Shown: positions 36,922 through 46,013, counted from the first letter of the stretch. The stretch is 64,000 bases of DNA from Octadecabacter antarcticus 307 (GCF_000155675.2 NC_020911.1:3524501-3588500), one strand, 5' to 3'. Program-made: numbers and translations. The notes: a model not told the origin generated them from the letters alone.

Positions 36922-38075
36922 TAAGTCGCGTCTTTGAAATGGAACGCTCCTCGTCCAAGGCAAGGTGATCCCGTTTCAAGGCTCAGCTCACTTCGGGAAA
37001 AAATAATCGGTGTGCGAAGACCTTGGATGCCTTCTGGTGCTATTTGCATAGCACGCGCTTGAGTTTGCGGGTCAGAGAGTGCTTCTGCGACGGTGTTTAT
37101 TGGGCCGACTGGAACTCCAGCTTTCTCAAGTAGGGCGATCAGTATTTCTTTGGGGTAGGTTGCGGTGCGATCGGTAATGAGATTGCATAGCGTATCGCGG
37201 TTTTCGACGCGTGCGGGGTTGGTTGCATATGCCTGATCTTTAGAGAGCTTATCCACACCAAGTGCTGAGCAAAGCGCTGCGAATTGTCGGTCATTGCCGC
37301 ATGCGATAATTAAATGCCCATCGGCGGTGGGAAACACCTGATAGGGGACGATACTGGGGTGAGCGTTGCCCAAGCGCGTGGGCAGCTGGTCACCGAGTAG
37401 AAAGCTTGCGGCTTGGTTGGCCAGAACGCCGACTCCGCAATCGAGTAGGGAGAGGTCAACATGTTGGCCTTTCCCTGAGCGGTCGCGTTCTGCGAGTGCG
37501 GCTTGGACACCGATCACCCCATAAAGACCGGCAAAAATATCGATCCAAGCGACGCCTACTTTCTGAGGTTGACCATCAGGTTCGCCTGTTAGGTCCATGA
37601 TGCCGCACATACCTTGAATGAGGAAGTCATAGCCGGGCTGTGTCGCGCGCGGGCCTGACTGACCAAAGCCAGTGACGGAGGCGTAAACAAGGCGAGGATT
37701 CAGGGTAGATAGACTGTCGTAATCAAGGCCAAACTTCTGCAAGCCGCCTACTTTAAAATTTTCTACGAGCACATCAGCGTTTGCGATGAGCGCCTTCAAC
37801 TTGTCGAGATCTTCTTTATCTGAAAAGTCACAGGTAACTGACGTCTTGCCCCGATTGGCTGCATGAAAATATGCGGCAACTTTTTCCGTGCCGCCATCGG
37901 GCAGCTGGCGTTGCACAAACGGCGGGCCCCAGCGACGCGTGTCGTCACCTTCGGGGGCTTCGACTTTGATTACCTCGGCACCCAAGTCCGCCAATGTCTG
38001 ACCGATCCAAGGACCAGCCAGAATTCGGGCTAATTCGATTACTTTAAGACCCTTGAGGGGCGCGCCGTCGGTCAT
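36921..38075 (-). CDS. CaiB/BaiF (class III) CoA-transferase, probably glutarate-specific
   Basis: 384 residues. LKVIELARILAGPWIGQTLADLGAEVIKVE and GYDFLIQGMCGIMDLTGEP (with the catalytic Asp) are family III hallmarks. It lies 12 bp downstream of glutaryl-CoA dehydrogenase, and a LysR gene begins on the far side of that gene. That is the order of succinyl-CoA:glutarate CoA-transferase modules in other proteobacteria. Start is the ATG at 38075 with GGGAG upstream. It would activate glutarate to glutaryl-CoA. Confidence 0.88.
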   Translation of the reverse strand: MTDGAPLKGLKVIELARILAGPWIGQTLADLGAEVIKVEAPEGDDTRRWGPPFVQRQLPDGGTEKVAAYFHAANRGKTSVTCDFSDKEDLDKLKALIANADVLVENFKVGGLQKFGLDYDSLSTLNPRLVYASVTGFGQSGPRATQPGYDFLIQGMCGIMDLTGEPDGQPQKVGVAWIDIFAGLYGVIGVQAALAERDRSGKGQHVDLSLLDCGVGVLANQAASFLLGDQLPTRLGNAHPSIVPYQVFPTADGHLIIACGNDRQFAALCSALGVDKLSKDQAYATNPARVENRDTLCNLITDRTATYPKEILIALLEKAGVPVGPINTVAEALSDPQTQARAMQIAPEGIQGLRTPIIFSRSELSLETGSPCLGRGAFHFKDAT

Positions 38076-38087
38076 CAATAAGGCTCC

Positions 38088-39287
38088 CTATGCGAACGCC
38101 TGCAGGTCAGTAATGGCGCGACCAAGGATCAGGGCGTGCACATCATGGGTACCTTCGTATGTATTCACCGTTTCAAGGTTCTGTGCATGACGCATCACAT
38201 GGTATCCAATCTGAATACCGTTGCCGCCGTGCATGTCACGGGCGTGCCGAGCGATGTCCAATGCCTTGCCACAGTTGTTACGCTTGATAAGCGAGACCAT
38301 TTCTGGCGCAAAACGCCCTTCGTCAAAAAGGCGACCAACGCGCAAAGCGGCTTGAAGCCCGAGCGCAATTTCGGTTTCCATATCGGCAAGTTTTTTCTGG
38401 TAGAGTTGTGTCGCGGCCAACGGTCGGTCGAACTGTTTGCGATCTAAACCGTATTGGCGGGCGCGATGGAAACAGTCCTCGGCAGCCCCCATTACACCCC
38501 AAGAAATACCATATCGAGCACGGTTGAGGCACCCGAATGGCCCGCTCATGCCTTCAGTGTTCGGCAAAATCGCTTCTTCGCCAACTTCGACATTGTTCAT
38601 CACGATTTCACCGGTGACAGATGCTCGAAGGCTAAGTTTGCCAGCTATCTTCGGCGCTGACAGGCCTTTCATACCTTTTTCCAAGACGAAGCCGCGCACC
38701 TTGCCTCCGTGCACTTCTGATTTGGCCCAAACTACAAATACATCGGCAATTGGACTGTTTGAGATCCACATTTTGGACCCGACCAAGCGATAACCAGAGT
38801 CTGTTTTAATTGCGCGGGTTTTCATGCCGCCAGGGTCAGAACCAGCATCGGGTTCGGTCAAGCCGAAGCAGCCAATATATTCGCCGCTGGAGAGCTTGGG
38901 TAAATACTTTTGCTTTTGAGCTTCTGAACCGTAGGCGTAAATCGGGAACATCACCAGCGACGACTGCACGGACATCATCGAGCGGTAACCACTGTCGATG
39001 CGCTCTACTTCGCGTGAAACCAGACCGTAGGACACATAAGATGCACCAGCGCCGCCGTATTCCTCTGGCAAAGTTACACCAAGCAAGCCGCTCTCGCCCA
39101 TTTCGCGGAATATTTCTGGATCAGTGTGTTCGTCCAGATAGGCGTCTTCGATACGCGGTAAAAGGCGGTCAGAGGCGAAGGCACGCGCGGCATCACTTAT
39201 CATGCGCTCTTCTTCTGTTAACTGATCGCTAAGTAAGAACGGATCAGCCCAGTTGAACGGGATGCCCTTATGCGATGATGTAGACAT
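38088..39287 (-). CDS. gcdH: Glutaryl-CoA dehydrogenase
   Basis: 399 residues of the acyl-CoA dehydrogenase family. [19 protein letters not shown] binds FAD and substrate. The C-terminus [19 protein letters not shown] contains the catalytic Glu in YEGTHDVH, a pattern typical of GcdH. It converts glutaryl-CoA to crotonyl-CoA and CO2 in lysine/tryptophan/glutarate breakdown. ATG at 39287 ([13 protein letters not shown]) was chosen over a 75-residue upstream extension. Divergent from the truncated LysR gene. Confidence 0.94.
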   Translation of the reverse strand: MSTSSHKGIPFNWADPFLLSDQLTEEERMISDAARAFASDRLLPRIEDAYLDEHTDPEIFREMGESGLLGVTLPEEYGGAGASYVSYGLVSREVERIDSGYRSMMSVQSSLVMFPIYAYGSEAQKQKYLPKLSSGEYIGCFGLTEPDAGSDPGGMKTRAIKTDSGYRLVGSKMWISNSPIADVFVVWAKSEVHGGKVRGFVLEKGMKGLSAPKIAGKLSLRASVTGEIVMNNVEVGEEAILPNTEGMSGPFGCLNRARYGISWGVMGAAEDCFHRARQYGLDRKQFDRPLAATQLYQKKLADMETEIALGLQAALRVGRLFDEGRFAPEMVSLIKRNNCGKALDIARHARDMHGGNGIQIGYHVMRHAQNLETVNTYEGTHDVHALILGRAITDLQAFA

Positions 39288-39399
39288 GATGCCTGCTCCG
39301 ATTTGATAGGTTATATTATGTATTTTGTGTGGGATATCAGCGTGTATCAGTATATTAAAACGACAAAACTGCATATTAACATGTAGAAAAGGAATGATA

Positions 39400-39616
39400 A
39401 TGCGGCAACGTCGTTTCCTCCCCTCGATCAAGTTGCTGATGGCGCTGGATGCCGTTGTGCGCCACAGGTCTGTGACTGTGGCAGCGGCAGAGCTAAACCT
39501 GACGCAGAGCACGGTAAGCCGTCTTATTCTGTCGTTGGAAGATCAGTTAGGGGTGGAGCTTTTTACGCGGGAGCGGCGTCGGCTTATTCCGAATACGGCA
39601 GCCTTGAGTTACCAGA
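39400..39616 (+). pseudogene. LysR-family regulator (gcdR-like), truncated by IS debris
   Basis: Only the N-terminal 72 residues remain: [39 protein letters not shown] is the LysR helix-turn-helix. It breaks after LIPNTAALSYQ, where an IS3-family end begins. Its position facing gcdH suggests it was the regulator of the glutarate module. AAAGGA precedes the ATG. The effector domain is lost. Confidence 0.88.
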
Positions 39617-39729
39617 GAAGTGGTCCTGCTTTTCAGGACAGGTATGCGGCTTGGCTAAGATGCATCTGATTTATGTTCATGCCGCTTTTCGTATCTCCGC
39701 ATGGCCAAAGTATGCGATGTCCGGTGTTC
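39617..39729 (-). mobile_element. Terminal fragment of an IS3-family element (same type as copy 3)
   Basis: 113 bp nearly identical, in inverse orientation, to the right end of IS3 copy 3 (about 21050-21166), beginning GAAGTGGTCCTGC and including the orfB C-terminal codons. Confidence 0.88.
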
Positions 39730-39755
39730 AAATGTTCTTGGACAGATCAACGCTT

Positions 39756-39860
39756 ATTGTTGTAACTTGCATGGGGTGGCTCCTCTCATATGCAGATATC
39801 GACACCTGCAGTATAGCGCATTGCGACGCTGGTTGGAGCAGGAGGCATCCACCCCATCAG
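39756..39860 (-). mobile_element. Terminal fragment of the IS110-family element
   Basis: About 105 bp similar to 23178-23282. It has the transposase start (ATGCAAGTTACAACAAT) and the outer end CCACCCCATCAG. The two independent copies agree on this end, which helps to define the IS boundary. Confidence 0.85.
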
Positions 39861-39988
39861 GTTTCACGGTAGGGGCAAAAAACCTTTAACAACCGCTCGG
39901 GTTTTGAACGGGGTTTTTGGTAGCGTCATAAGAGGTGGCTTGCGAACGTTCCAAAAGGGAGCGTTTGTGGAACAGCCTAGTCATTCAC

Positions 39989-41911
39989 TTAAGAAACTTT
40001 CTTCCACTCTGCCACAAGGGTTCGTAGCATTATCCGTGACGCCTCGGCGTCAGCCACGTCCTCAAACTGCGGTTTCTCTATGTACATCAGGATGCGCTCA
40101 CCCATGCGCTTCCCGACCATCTTGCCTAACCGGTTAGGAAGAAAGCCTGCTGCGACTCGGGCTTTGACCCAAGCCTCAAGCAGTGACGGAATGTTGCCAT
40201 CTTCATCGTTACACCAAACGTGTTCGAACTGGGTCATGATGAAGTCGAGGATCAGCGGGTCAATGTGACGGCGGTCATCTTTGAAGGGGGCCCTGAAGAC
40301 GTCCATGACCAGTTCGTAACTGGGCCAGTAGTGCAGATAGCCTTCGGGTTTGCGGGCGCGCATGACTTCATCGATGGCGACGCGCAGAATGGATTTGGAA
40401 ACCGAATTGGCGGTGATGCAACTTTCATCGCGAAAGGTTGCAATCAGCGGGATTGGTGACAAAGTCATAATGATCTTGGCGTCGGGACGATGTTTTCGAA
40501 TTAGTTGGTAGATCGCGTCGATATTGTCGCGGTTTTCTTCCACCGTAGAGACGCGGAACAGGTGGCGTTCAGGATCGTAGTATTGTTTTGGAACGGTCCG
40601 CCAGAAGACATTTTCTGTTTGCGCGTCGTACCAGACCTCGGATAACCCGAAGGTGAGTATGAAGACATCAGTGTTGTCAAACAGGCCTTTTGTCTGGGTG
40701 CGTACGGCTTCGTCATAACCGTAGACTTCTCTGTCGTAACCATGCCACAGAGCTTCGTCGAAAGATTTGTTTTCCCACGCCCATTCGAATTGCTGACGGA
40801 TGACAAAAGAATTGACCATGCCTTCGCCAATACGCACCACATAGGCATTTTGCGCGTCGGGGTCTTTCGTACTGACGCGGTAGTTGCGCTTGCCCAACCA
40901 TTTGGAGATGTTGGCAGCGAAGCAGCTGCCGAAGGCGGTAATACGGGTATCTTTGTCAATGACGGGGGCGTCCGGGGCCCATCCTTGAACTACGTAATCG
41001 GCGGCTGCTGTGTGCGAAACCATTTGTGTCATATCGGGGTTTTTATTAGGCCGACGTTTGCCTCGGAACCATGGCGAGTGCTGTTCATCGGCACCTTCGA
41101 CTCTGTCGTGGTAGATTGCATTGGCGCCGTGAAGTCTGACAGTGTACAATTCACCTGCCTTCCGCTGCGGCCTAACATCGGTCTTCTGTTTGCTCATTTT
41201 GCGGAATCCAACCTCACCTGTTTTTGACTTCAGAAGTTTTCTTTTAGAAATTCTCTGAAACAGTATTGAACCACCACAGCTTATGCGTTGTACATACGCA
41301 AAATCTTGTTTCGACAAGGCATCAAAGCAAGACTTGACGCCAACCCGCCCTATTTTGCGCGTGTGTATTTCTAAATATACGAAGTCGACGCCCGTCAGGT
41401 CAAGCGGTTCAAACAGATCAATTTCTCCACCTTCGATGTCGACGATCAGTATGTTTGGCCTAAACTCTCGGATTATCTCAGAAAGCGGTAGTGCAGGGAC
41501 TTTTACAGCACTCTCGTAGTCGCCTTCTGGGTCAAGCGATGAAGACCAAAATGGCTCGCGCACGAAAAAATCAATTTCTCCCGGGATTCCTGCATCATTC
41601 AGTGCAACCGCGTTTTTTACTTTAATATTGGCAATATCGTTCACAGCATGAACGCGCTTTGCGAACTCACAAAGACTAGGGTTTCCTTCAATGCACAATA
41701 TGTCCTGAACACCCAATTGCTTTGCAAGGAACGTAGAAATGAAACCAATGCCAGAACCTAGCTCGATGACGCGGTGGGTGGCTTTCACAAATTTGGGAAG
41801 ACCAGAAACCTCGGCTTTTTCATAGCGTCCGCGCCGTAGAGATTCACCAACTTCGGGTGTAACGATCTCTTTGTCGTCAGGTATTTTCACCCCTTGCAAC
41901 TCAAACATCAT
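39989..41911 (-). CDS. FkbM-type methyltransferase fused to a GSCFA domain
   Basis: 640 residues. Residues about 1-205 form an FkbM-like SAM methyltransferase (VIELGSGIGFISTFLA, ILIVDIEGGEIDLF). A charged linker follows (KQKTDVRPQRKAGEL). Residues about 310-600 are a GSCFA (SGNH-like) domain with ITAFGSCFAANISKWL and ILTFGLSEVWYD. GSCFA proteins are often linked to capsule or polysaccharide genes, and the broken glf nearby fits a surface-glycan locus. AGGAG precedes the first ATG. The product may act in the cytoplasm on a sugar or lipid carrier. Confidence 0.82.
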   Translation of the reverse strand: MMFELQGVKIPDDKEIVTPEVGESLRRGRYEKAEVSGLPKFVKATHRVIELGSGIGFISTFLAKQLGVQDILCIEGNPSLCEFAKRVHAVNDIANIKVKNAVALNDAGIPGEIDFFVREPFWSSSLDPEGDYESAVKVPALPLSEIIREFRPNILIVDIEGGEIDLFEPLDLTGVDFVYLEIHTRKIGRVGVKSCFDALSKQDFAYVQRISCGGSILFQRISKRKLLKSKTGEVGFRKMSKQKTDVRPQRKAGELYTVRLHGANAIYHDRVEGADEQHSPWFRGKRRPNKNPDMTQMVSHTAAADYVVQGWAPDAPVIDKDTRITAFGSCFAANISKWLGKRNYRVSTKDPDAQNAYVVRIGEGMVNSFVIRQQFEWAWENKSFDEALWHGYDREVYGYDEAVRTQTKGLFDNTDVFILTFGLSEVWYDAQTENVFWRTVPKQYYDPERHLFRVSTVEENRDNIDAIYQLIRKHRPDAKIIMTLSPIPLIATFRDESCITANSVSKSILRVAIDEVMRARKPEGYLHYWPSYELVMDVFRAPFKDDRRHIDPLILDFIMTQFEHVWCNDEDGNIPSLLEAWVKARVAAGFLPNRLGKMVGKRMGERILMYIEKPQFEDVADAEASRIMLRTLVAEWKKVS

Positions 41912-42232
41912 TCTTAGTTCTCCTAGTTTTCAAACTTAGTGATATAGTATGGCGTCTGCCAAATAGGTCCAATTTAAGCTTGTGTCAGGCATTCATAGTT
42001 TATTAGAGCAGAAAGCGTAAGCTTGCGCTCTTTTCCTACCGTTCCAAAAACCACCGTTTGTTGAACGCATAGAATCCCGTCGGGCCTGTGCCCATCTTAT
42101 CGAAAGCAGTCATTGGCCCTACTGGTACCAAAAGTCGCTTTATTCGTACAGCCGCCCTTGGTCACGACCGCAGCGAGTGTCCGGTTCCCTTCATGTCGAA
42201 ATGTGCGCAATGCAGCATTTGTCACTTCCGGC
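41912..42232. other. Gap before the IS5-family element
   Basis: No gene. A nested hairpin near 42007-42035 (AGAGC...GCTCT with inner AAGC/GCTT, then TTTT) could be a terminator on the plus strand, but no plus-strand gene precedes it. Confidence 0.35.
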
Positions 42233-42299
42233 GGCTTTGTTGCACAAATAGTCTCGTATCAGGGATTCATGTTGTAAATCCAGCATGGTAGCTGGCGTC

Positions 42300-43271
42300 A
42301 TGAGTAAACCTATCGCCCCGATTTACCGCACGAGGAACTGGCCTGAGTATAACAAGGCCCTGAAGCGACGCGGGTCACTGACCATTTGGTTTAACCCAGA
42401 GGTCACTTGGAAAGCTGCGCCTACCGTTGCCCGGCAGTGGTTTGTTTGCAAACCATGAGAGGGGGGCAAACGGGGCCGCCAGCCACGCTATAGCGACGCG
42501 GCGATCCAAGCCTGTCTCACGTTGAAAGTGCTGTTCGGAATGCCTTTGAGGCAGGCGACGGGCTTTGTGGAAAGCCTGTTGAAATTGATCGACCTTGACT
42601 GGGAGGTCCCAGACTTCAGCACGTTATGTCGGCGTCAGAAAAGGCTATCGGTTACCATCCCGTATCAGGGCTCAAAGGGCCCGCTAAACCTCCTTATCGA
42701 CAGTACCGGCATCAAAGTTGAGGGCGAAGGTGAGTGGAACGCTCGCAAGCATGGCGGGCCGAAACGTCGGGTGTGGCGCAAGATACATATAGGGATTGAT
42801 GAAGAAACGTTGGAGATACGCGCGGTCGAAGTGACGAGTAGCAGCATTGGAGACCCACCCATGTTGCCCAACCTTCTCGGTCAGATCACACCAGATCAGA
42901 AGATTGGCAGTGTCACAGCAGATGGGGCATATGACACCCGCAAATGCCATGATGCGATTGCGGCCCGCAATGCCCGTGCTGTCATCCCGCCACGCAAGAA
43001 TGCCAAGCTATGGAAGCCGGATACGCTGGGGGCCAGAGCCCGAAACGAAGCGGTACAGTCCTCAAAGGATCTCGGCCGCGCTCAATGGCGTCGCTTGAGC
43101 GGATACCACCGCAGGAGTCGTGTTGAGACAAAGATGCATTGTTTGAAACTACTCGGGCAGCGCCTGGCCGCACGAGACTTTGACCGGCAAGTTGCGGAAG
43201 TCCAAATCCGTGCCGCGATACTCAACGGCTTCACCGCCCTTGGCATCCCAAACACCGTTACTGTAGGCTGA
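42300..43271 (+). pseudogene. IS5-family transposase, split by SHIE-8
   Basis: It starts MSKPIAPIYRTRNWPEYNKAL and reaches KAAPT. The 39 bp element then adds VARQWFVCKP and a stop. After the element, GKRGRQPRYSDAAIQACLTLK continues to the end. DDE residues lie in LIDSTGIKVEG (Asp), TADGAYDTRK (Asp) and RRSRVETKMHCLKLLGQ (Glu). Removing the element gives one open frame of about 310 residues with no other damage. Confidence 0.9.
42425..42463 (+). repeat. SHIE-8, short hairpin insertion element (39 bp)
   Basis: Parts: cg, TTGCCCGGCAG, stem TGGTTTG, loop tttg, stem CAAACCA, t, GAGAGGG. It is sense to the transposase. Removal gives CCT ACG GGC AAA. Because its length is a multiple of three, the host frame runs into an in-element TGA rather than shifting. 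Confidence 0.85.
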
Positions 43272-43325
43272 ATCCGTCAGGGGTCAGGGGAAGCACGCCA
43301 TAAGGGCGATTTGTGCAACAAAGCC

Positions 43326-43929
43326 TATTGGGATGGTCCAGCATGTGGTTGAAAAGTGCAGCATATCCATTCTTGGGAAGCGCTTGAAATTGCGAATTAG
43401 GGAACGCGCTTGTTTCGTGATTGTTTCGAATTTTGACCCTACGAACAATACTTGCCGGCAGTTCATCGAGTGAAATACCCCACATTTTACGTACATAGCG
43501 CTCAAAAAATAATTCGACCAATTCATCGCTCAGAATACTGCGGAGCCATTGCCGTGCCGTCGTATCCTGTGTCAACTGGACCTTCGCCGTCGCAGGGTCT
43601 GCAGAGTATCCGATACTTCGCAGACTTTCGAGACTGTCCAAATTAAGTGGAAAAGGCAAAGTAACGTCATTTGGCAAACATACATTTCCTCTATGGATGT
43701 AGGGCGTCCATTCGGTAAACCTGCTTAGAAAAGAGACGACGCGCATATTGCTGGTATTGAATAAGTGAGGGCCATAATCACTGACCCTTAGTCCCTCAAT
43801 TAAACGATCATGGGCACTGCCGCCCAAGTGTGTTTTACTATCGATCAAGTGTACCTTATGGCCAGATTCTGCCCCGATCCGAGCGTATGTCGAACCGGCA
43901 AAGCCGGCGCCAACGATTAAAATGCGCAC
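43326..43929 (-). pseudogene. glf: UDP-galactopyranose mutase, 3-prime truncated by the IS5 element
   Basis: About 200 of the usual ~370-390 residues remain. MRILIVGAGFAGSTYARIGAESG is the FAD fold; THLGGSAHD and DYGPHLFNTS are Glf motifs, and FFERYVRKMWGISLDELP lies in the substrate domain. The frame breaks at HPNR against the IS end. A GTG start is used. The enzyme makes UDP-galactofuranose for surface glycans; this copy cannot work. Confidence 0.9.
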
Positions 43930-44276
43930 AGATGGGCACCTTCTTTAAAAAAATAAGTACCAATACTATAAACCTGATACATTTTAATAGTATATCAAAC
44001 TCGGCCAGAAGGTCAAACGGGTGTGTGTTTTTTGGCCGGCAGAAGACTAGCTCCTGAACCATCAGATAAAATCTTGCAGTTGTGTGTTTGATCTGTGTCG
44101 GAAACAGCACTTTCAAAAAAACCCTTCCTTACAGTTTGGAGTATACGGTGCGCCTTTCAGTCCGAACCCATTTTTTATACACGACTTTACAGCCGTGCGA
44201 TCTGCTTTTGCAGAACTAGGTGTTTGATCCCATGGTTTGATGGTGCGATCTATTCTTTGGAATGGAAGGAAGCATT
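43930..44276. other. A+T-richer gap beside the glf remnant
   Basis: No gene or repeat recognised. The sequence upstream of glf is A+T-rich and could have held its promoter. Confidence 0.35.
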
Positions 44277-44714
44277 GTGGGACAAATACGTCATGGCTGC
44301 GCCACGACTACGCACGCCATCAGAGCAACAATACAGCGATCGCTAGCTACGACCGCAGCTTTGAGTCGAGAACTTGGTATAAATGTCAAAACGGTCTCCA
44401 AATGGCGCAAGCGCAAAACTGTAGAAGACCGCAAGACTGGCCCCACGGACCCCAGTTCGACCGTTCTCAGCGCCGGTGAAGAGGCGATGATCGTCTCTTT
44501 TCGACGTCATACGCTCCTACCGCTGGATCACTACGACAAGCATGATCAGGTGCACACCCATCTCGCAGACTTCATAGCGGCCTACAATTTCGCTCGAAGG
44601 CTGAAGACGCTCAACGGCCTGACGCCGTACGAATACATCTGCAAGATAGGGACTTCAGAACCAGAAAGATTCATCGTTAATCCGATCCCACAGATGCCGG
44701 GACCGAACACCTAG
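44277..44714 (+). pseudogene. IS481-family transposase with a large internal deletion
   Basis: The N-terminal part GQIRHGCATTTHAIRATIQRS, LSRELGINVKTVSKWRKRKT and IVSFRRHTLLPLD is joined directly to the C-terminal part VHTHLADFIAAYNFARRLKTLNGLTPYEYICK. Most of the catalytic core, roughly 150 residues, is missing, yet the frame stays open. Confidence 0.85.
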
Positions 44715-44798
44715 CGACGACGTTCACCCGCGGAAAAAATCGATCAAGAACCCTCAGCGCTTGACCACCCGCCCGTCTCTGATACGAACTGTGGTGGG

Positions 44799-44875
44799 GG
44801 GCCTGTAGCTCAACTGGTTAGAGCAGAGCGCTCATAACGCTTTGGTTGCGGGTTCAAGTCCTGCCAGGCCTACCA
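44799..44875 (+). tRNA. tRNA with CAT anticodon (probably tRNA-Ile2)
   Basis: A 77 nt cloverleaf: acceptor GGGCCTG / CAGGCCT (one G-T pair), D arm GCTC..GAGC, anticodon stem AGCG / CGCT around loop CTCATAA (CAT), T arm GCGGG-TTCAAGT-CCTGC, and an encoded CCA. The GGGCCTGTAGCTC start resembles tRNA-Ile, so it is probably the lysidine-modified tRNA-Ile for AUA. An elongator tRNA-Met cannot be excluded. Confidence 0.88.
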
Positions 44876-45567
44876 AATATCATTTTTAATCCTTGTCAGA
44901 AAAGGGAAAGCATGCTCAAGCCTTATAAATAAGCAATATAACAATATGACAGCACGCAGCCCCAAGAGGTTGCAAAGGTCAGAATGAGGTGCCCCGGTCG
45001 CCCCCCCCCTTTTTTGGCGGGGTCCGGCCGTAGAATTCAGGCGGTTGTTTTCAGTTTCATTGCGGGCGTGATGCCGCCGATGCCCATGTTGGGTCTCTCG
45101 TTATTGTAAGTCCAGAGCCATGGCGTGGCCTGCTCTTGTGCCTCCTCAATCGTTTCAAAGATATCCTAGTTAGTGGCGGAGATGAGCCAAAAACTTTCCA
45201 AATTCGCCGCAGCGACATGCGGGATACTGGAAAGAGATCAGTGTCATGCGTTTCGTAGAGCAGACACAAAACGAAACGCCATCGCGCATTTGCTATGGTC
45301 ACTGTGGGGCAGCTTAGAAGGCCAGATCTGCTCTAGGCAGTAGATACCCAAAAAGAAGCAAATTGAATCCTAGGGTGCCTCTGTGAGTCAGTGGCGCAAA
45401 CGTGAAGCGCACTCACGCAAGTAGACGTTTCGTAGCGGGGCCGGCAAAGGAATGGCTCTCTCTGCTGTTAGAATAGTGCTCTATGATTTACTTGAGGAAC
45501 GAGCGTGCCCCCAGCAGCCCAGCGTCCCGTCACAATGTCTGACGTCAGCGCTCAACCGACCGGTTTT
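44876..45567. other. Gap after the tRNA, holding transposase debris
   Basis: It contains the IS3-type fragment at 45037-45165 and a C-then-T homopolymer stretch at about 45001-45015. I see no intact gene. Confidence 0.4.
45037..45165 (-). pseudogene. IS3-family transposase, C-terminal fragment
   Basis: The minus-strand frame reads DIFETIEEAQEQATPWLW, TYNNERPNMGIGGITPAMK and LKTTA-stop, the common C-terminus of IS3-type orfB. It has a stop just upstream, so it is only a remnant. Confidence 0.8.
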
Positions 45568-45867
45568 CTAACCCTCGGACGAGGCCAGCATATCTCCCGC
45601 ATAGGCGTCCATCACTTCTGCACCGAACTCCTCAGCACCTTCGCCGCGAAGTGCTGAAATATGATCGATGGCATCATCGCGAACCTTGCGGCTCGGATAG
45701 ACAGTTACAATAGCGAAACGGTCCAAGTCAGCATCAACGAGCATCGAATGTTTTGCTCCCAGAGCCAAAAGCCCCGGAAAGTATTTTCGACGCATAAGTT
45801 CTGTCACATGCACCATAGTCTCTGTTTCGCCAGTCATTCGCCAAGTCGAAATTGTTACAAAACTCAT
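45568..45867 (-). CDS. Small protein of unknown function (99 aa), possible dimeric alpha-beta barrel
   Basis: 99 residues starting MSFVTISTWRMTGETETMVH after a strong GGAGGGGGT ribosome site. The pattern of strand, helix (HVTELMRRKYFPGLLALGA) and strand (RFAIVTVYPSRKVRDDAIDHI) resembles antibiotic-biosynthesis-monooxygenase-like barrel proteins, but no motif decides it. It is isolated among IS debris. Confidence 0.55.
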   Translation of the reverse strand: MSFVTISTWRMTGETETMVHVTELMRRKYFPGLLALGAKHSMLVDADLDRFAIVTVYPSRKVRDDAIDHISALRGEGAEEFGAEVMDAYAGDMLASSEG

Positions 45868-46013
45868 TTTGACCCCCTCCATCACAAGCGATTATAGCAC
45901 AATTTTACATGCTGATCTTTCCAAACCTCGGTCATCGAATATGGCGGTTAGGAACCGTTGCTTGGGGGTCGTTTTGCAACTCTTTCGAGCGTGGCTGAAA
46001 GCAAAGTGAACCA

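Larger units (their letters stand above)
42233..43325 (+). mobile_element. IS5-family element carrying a SHIE element
   Basis: Perfect 17 bp inverted ends: GGCTTTGTTGCACAAAT at 42233 and its complement ending at 43325. One transposase gene is inside. The insertion truncated a UDP-galactopyranose mutase gene on its right side. Confidence 0.93.

Noticed and set aside
17734..42463. Translational bypassing or RNA splicing of the short elements
   Set aside because: Two of the eight (19228 and 21971) are antisense to their host frame, presumed landing codons do not match the take-off codons, and IS3 copy 3 is dead for other reasons. A DNA-level element fits better.
43445..43465. TTGCCGGCAG in the glf remnant as a short element
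   Set aside because: It is normal coding sequence (DELPAS) with no following hairpin or GAGAGG.
44799..44875. The tRNA as attachment site of an integrative element
   Set aside because: No integrase gene and no repeated tRNA 3-prime end found in the window.
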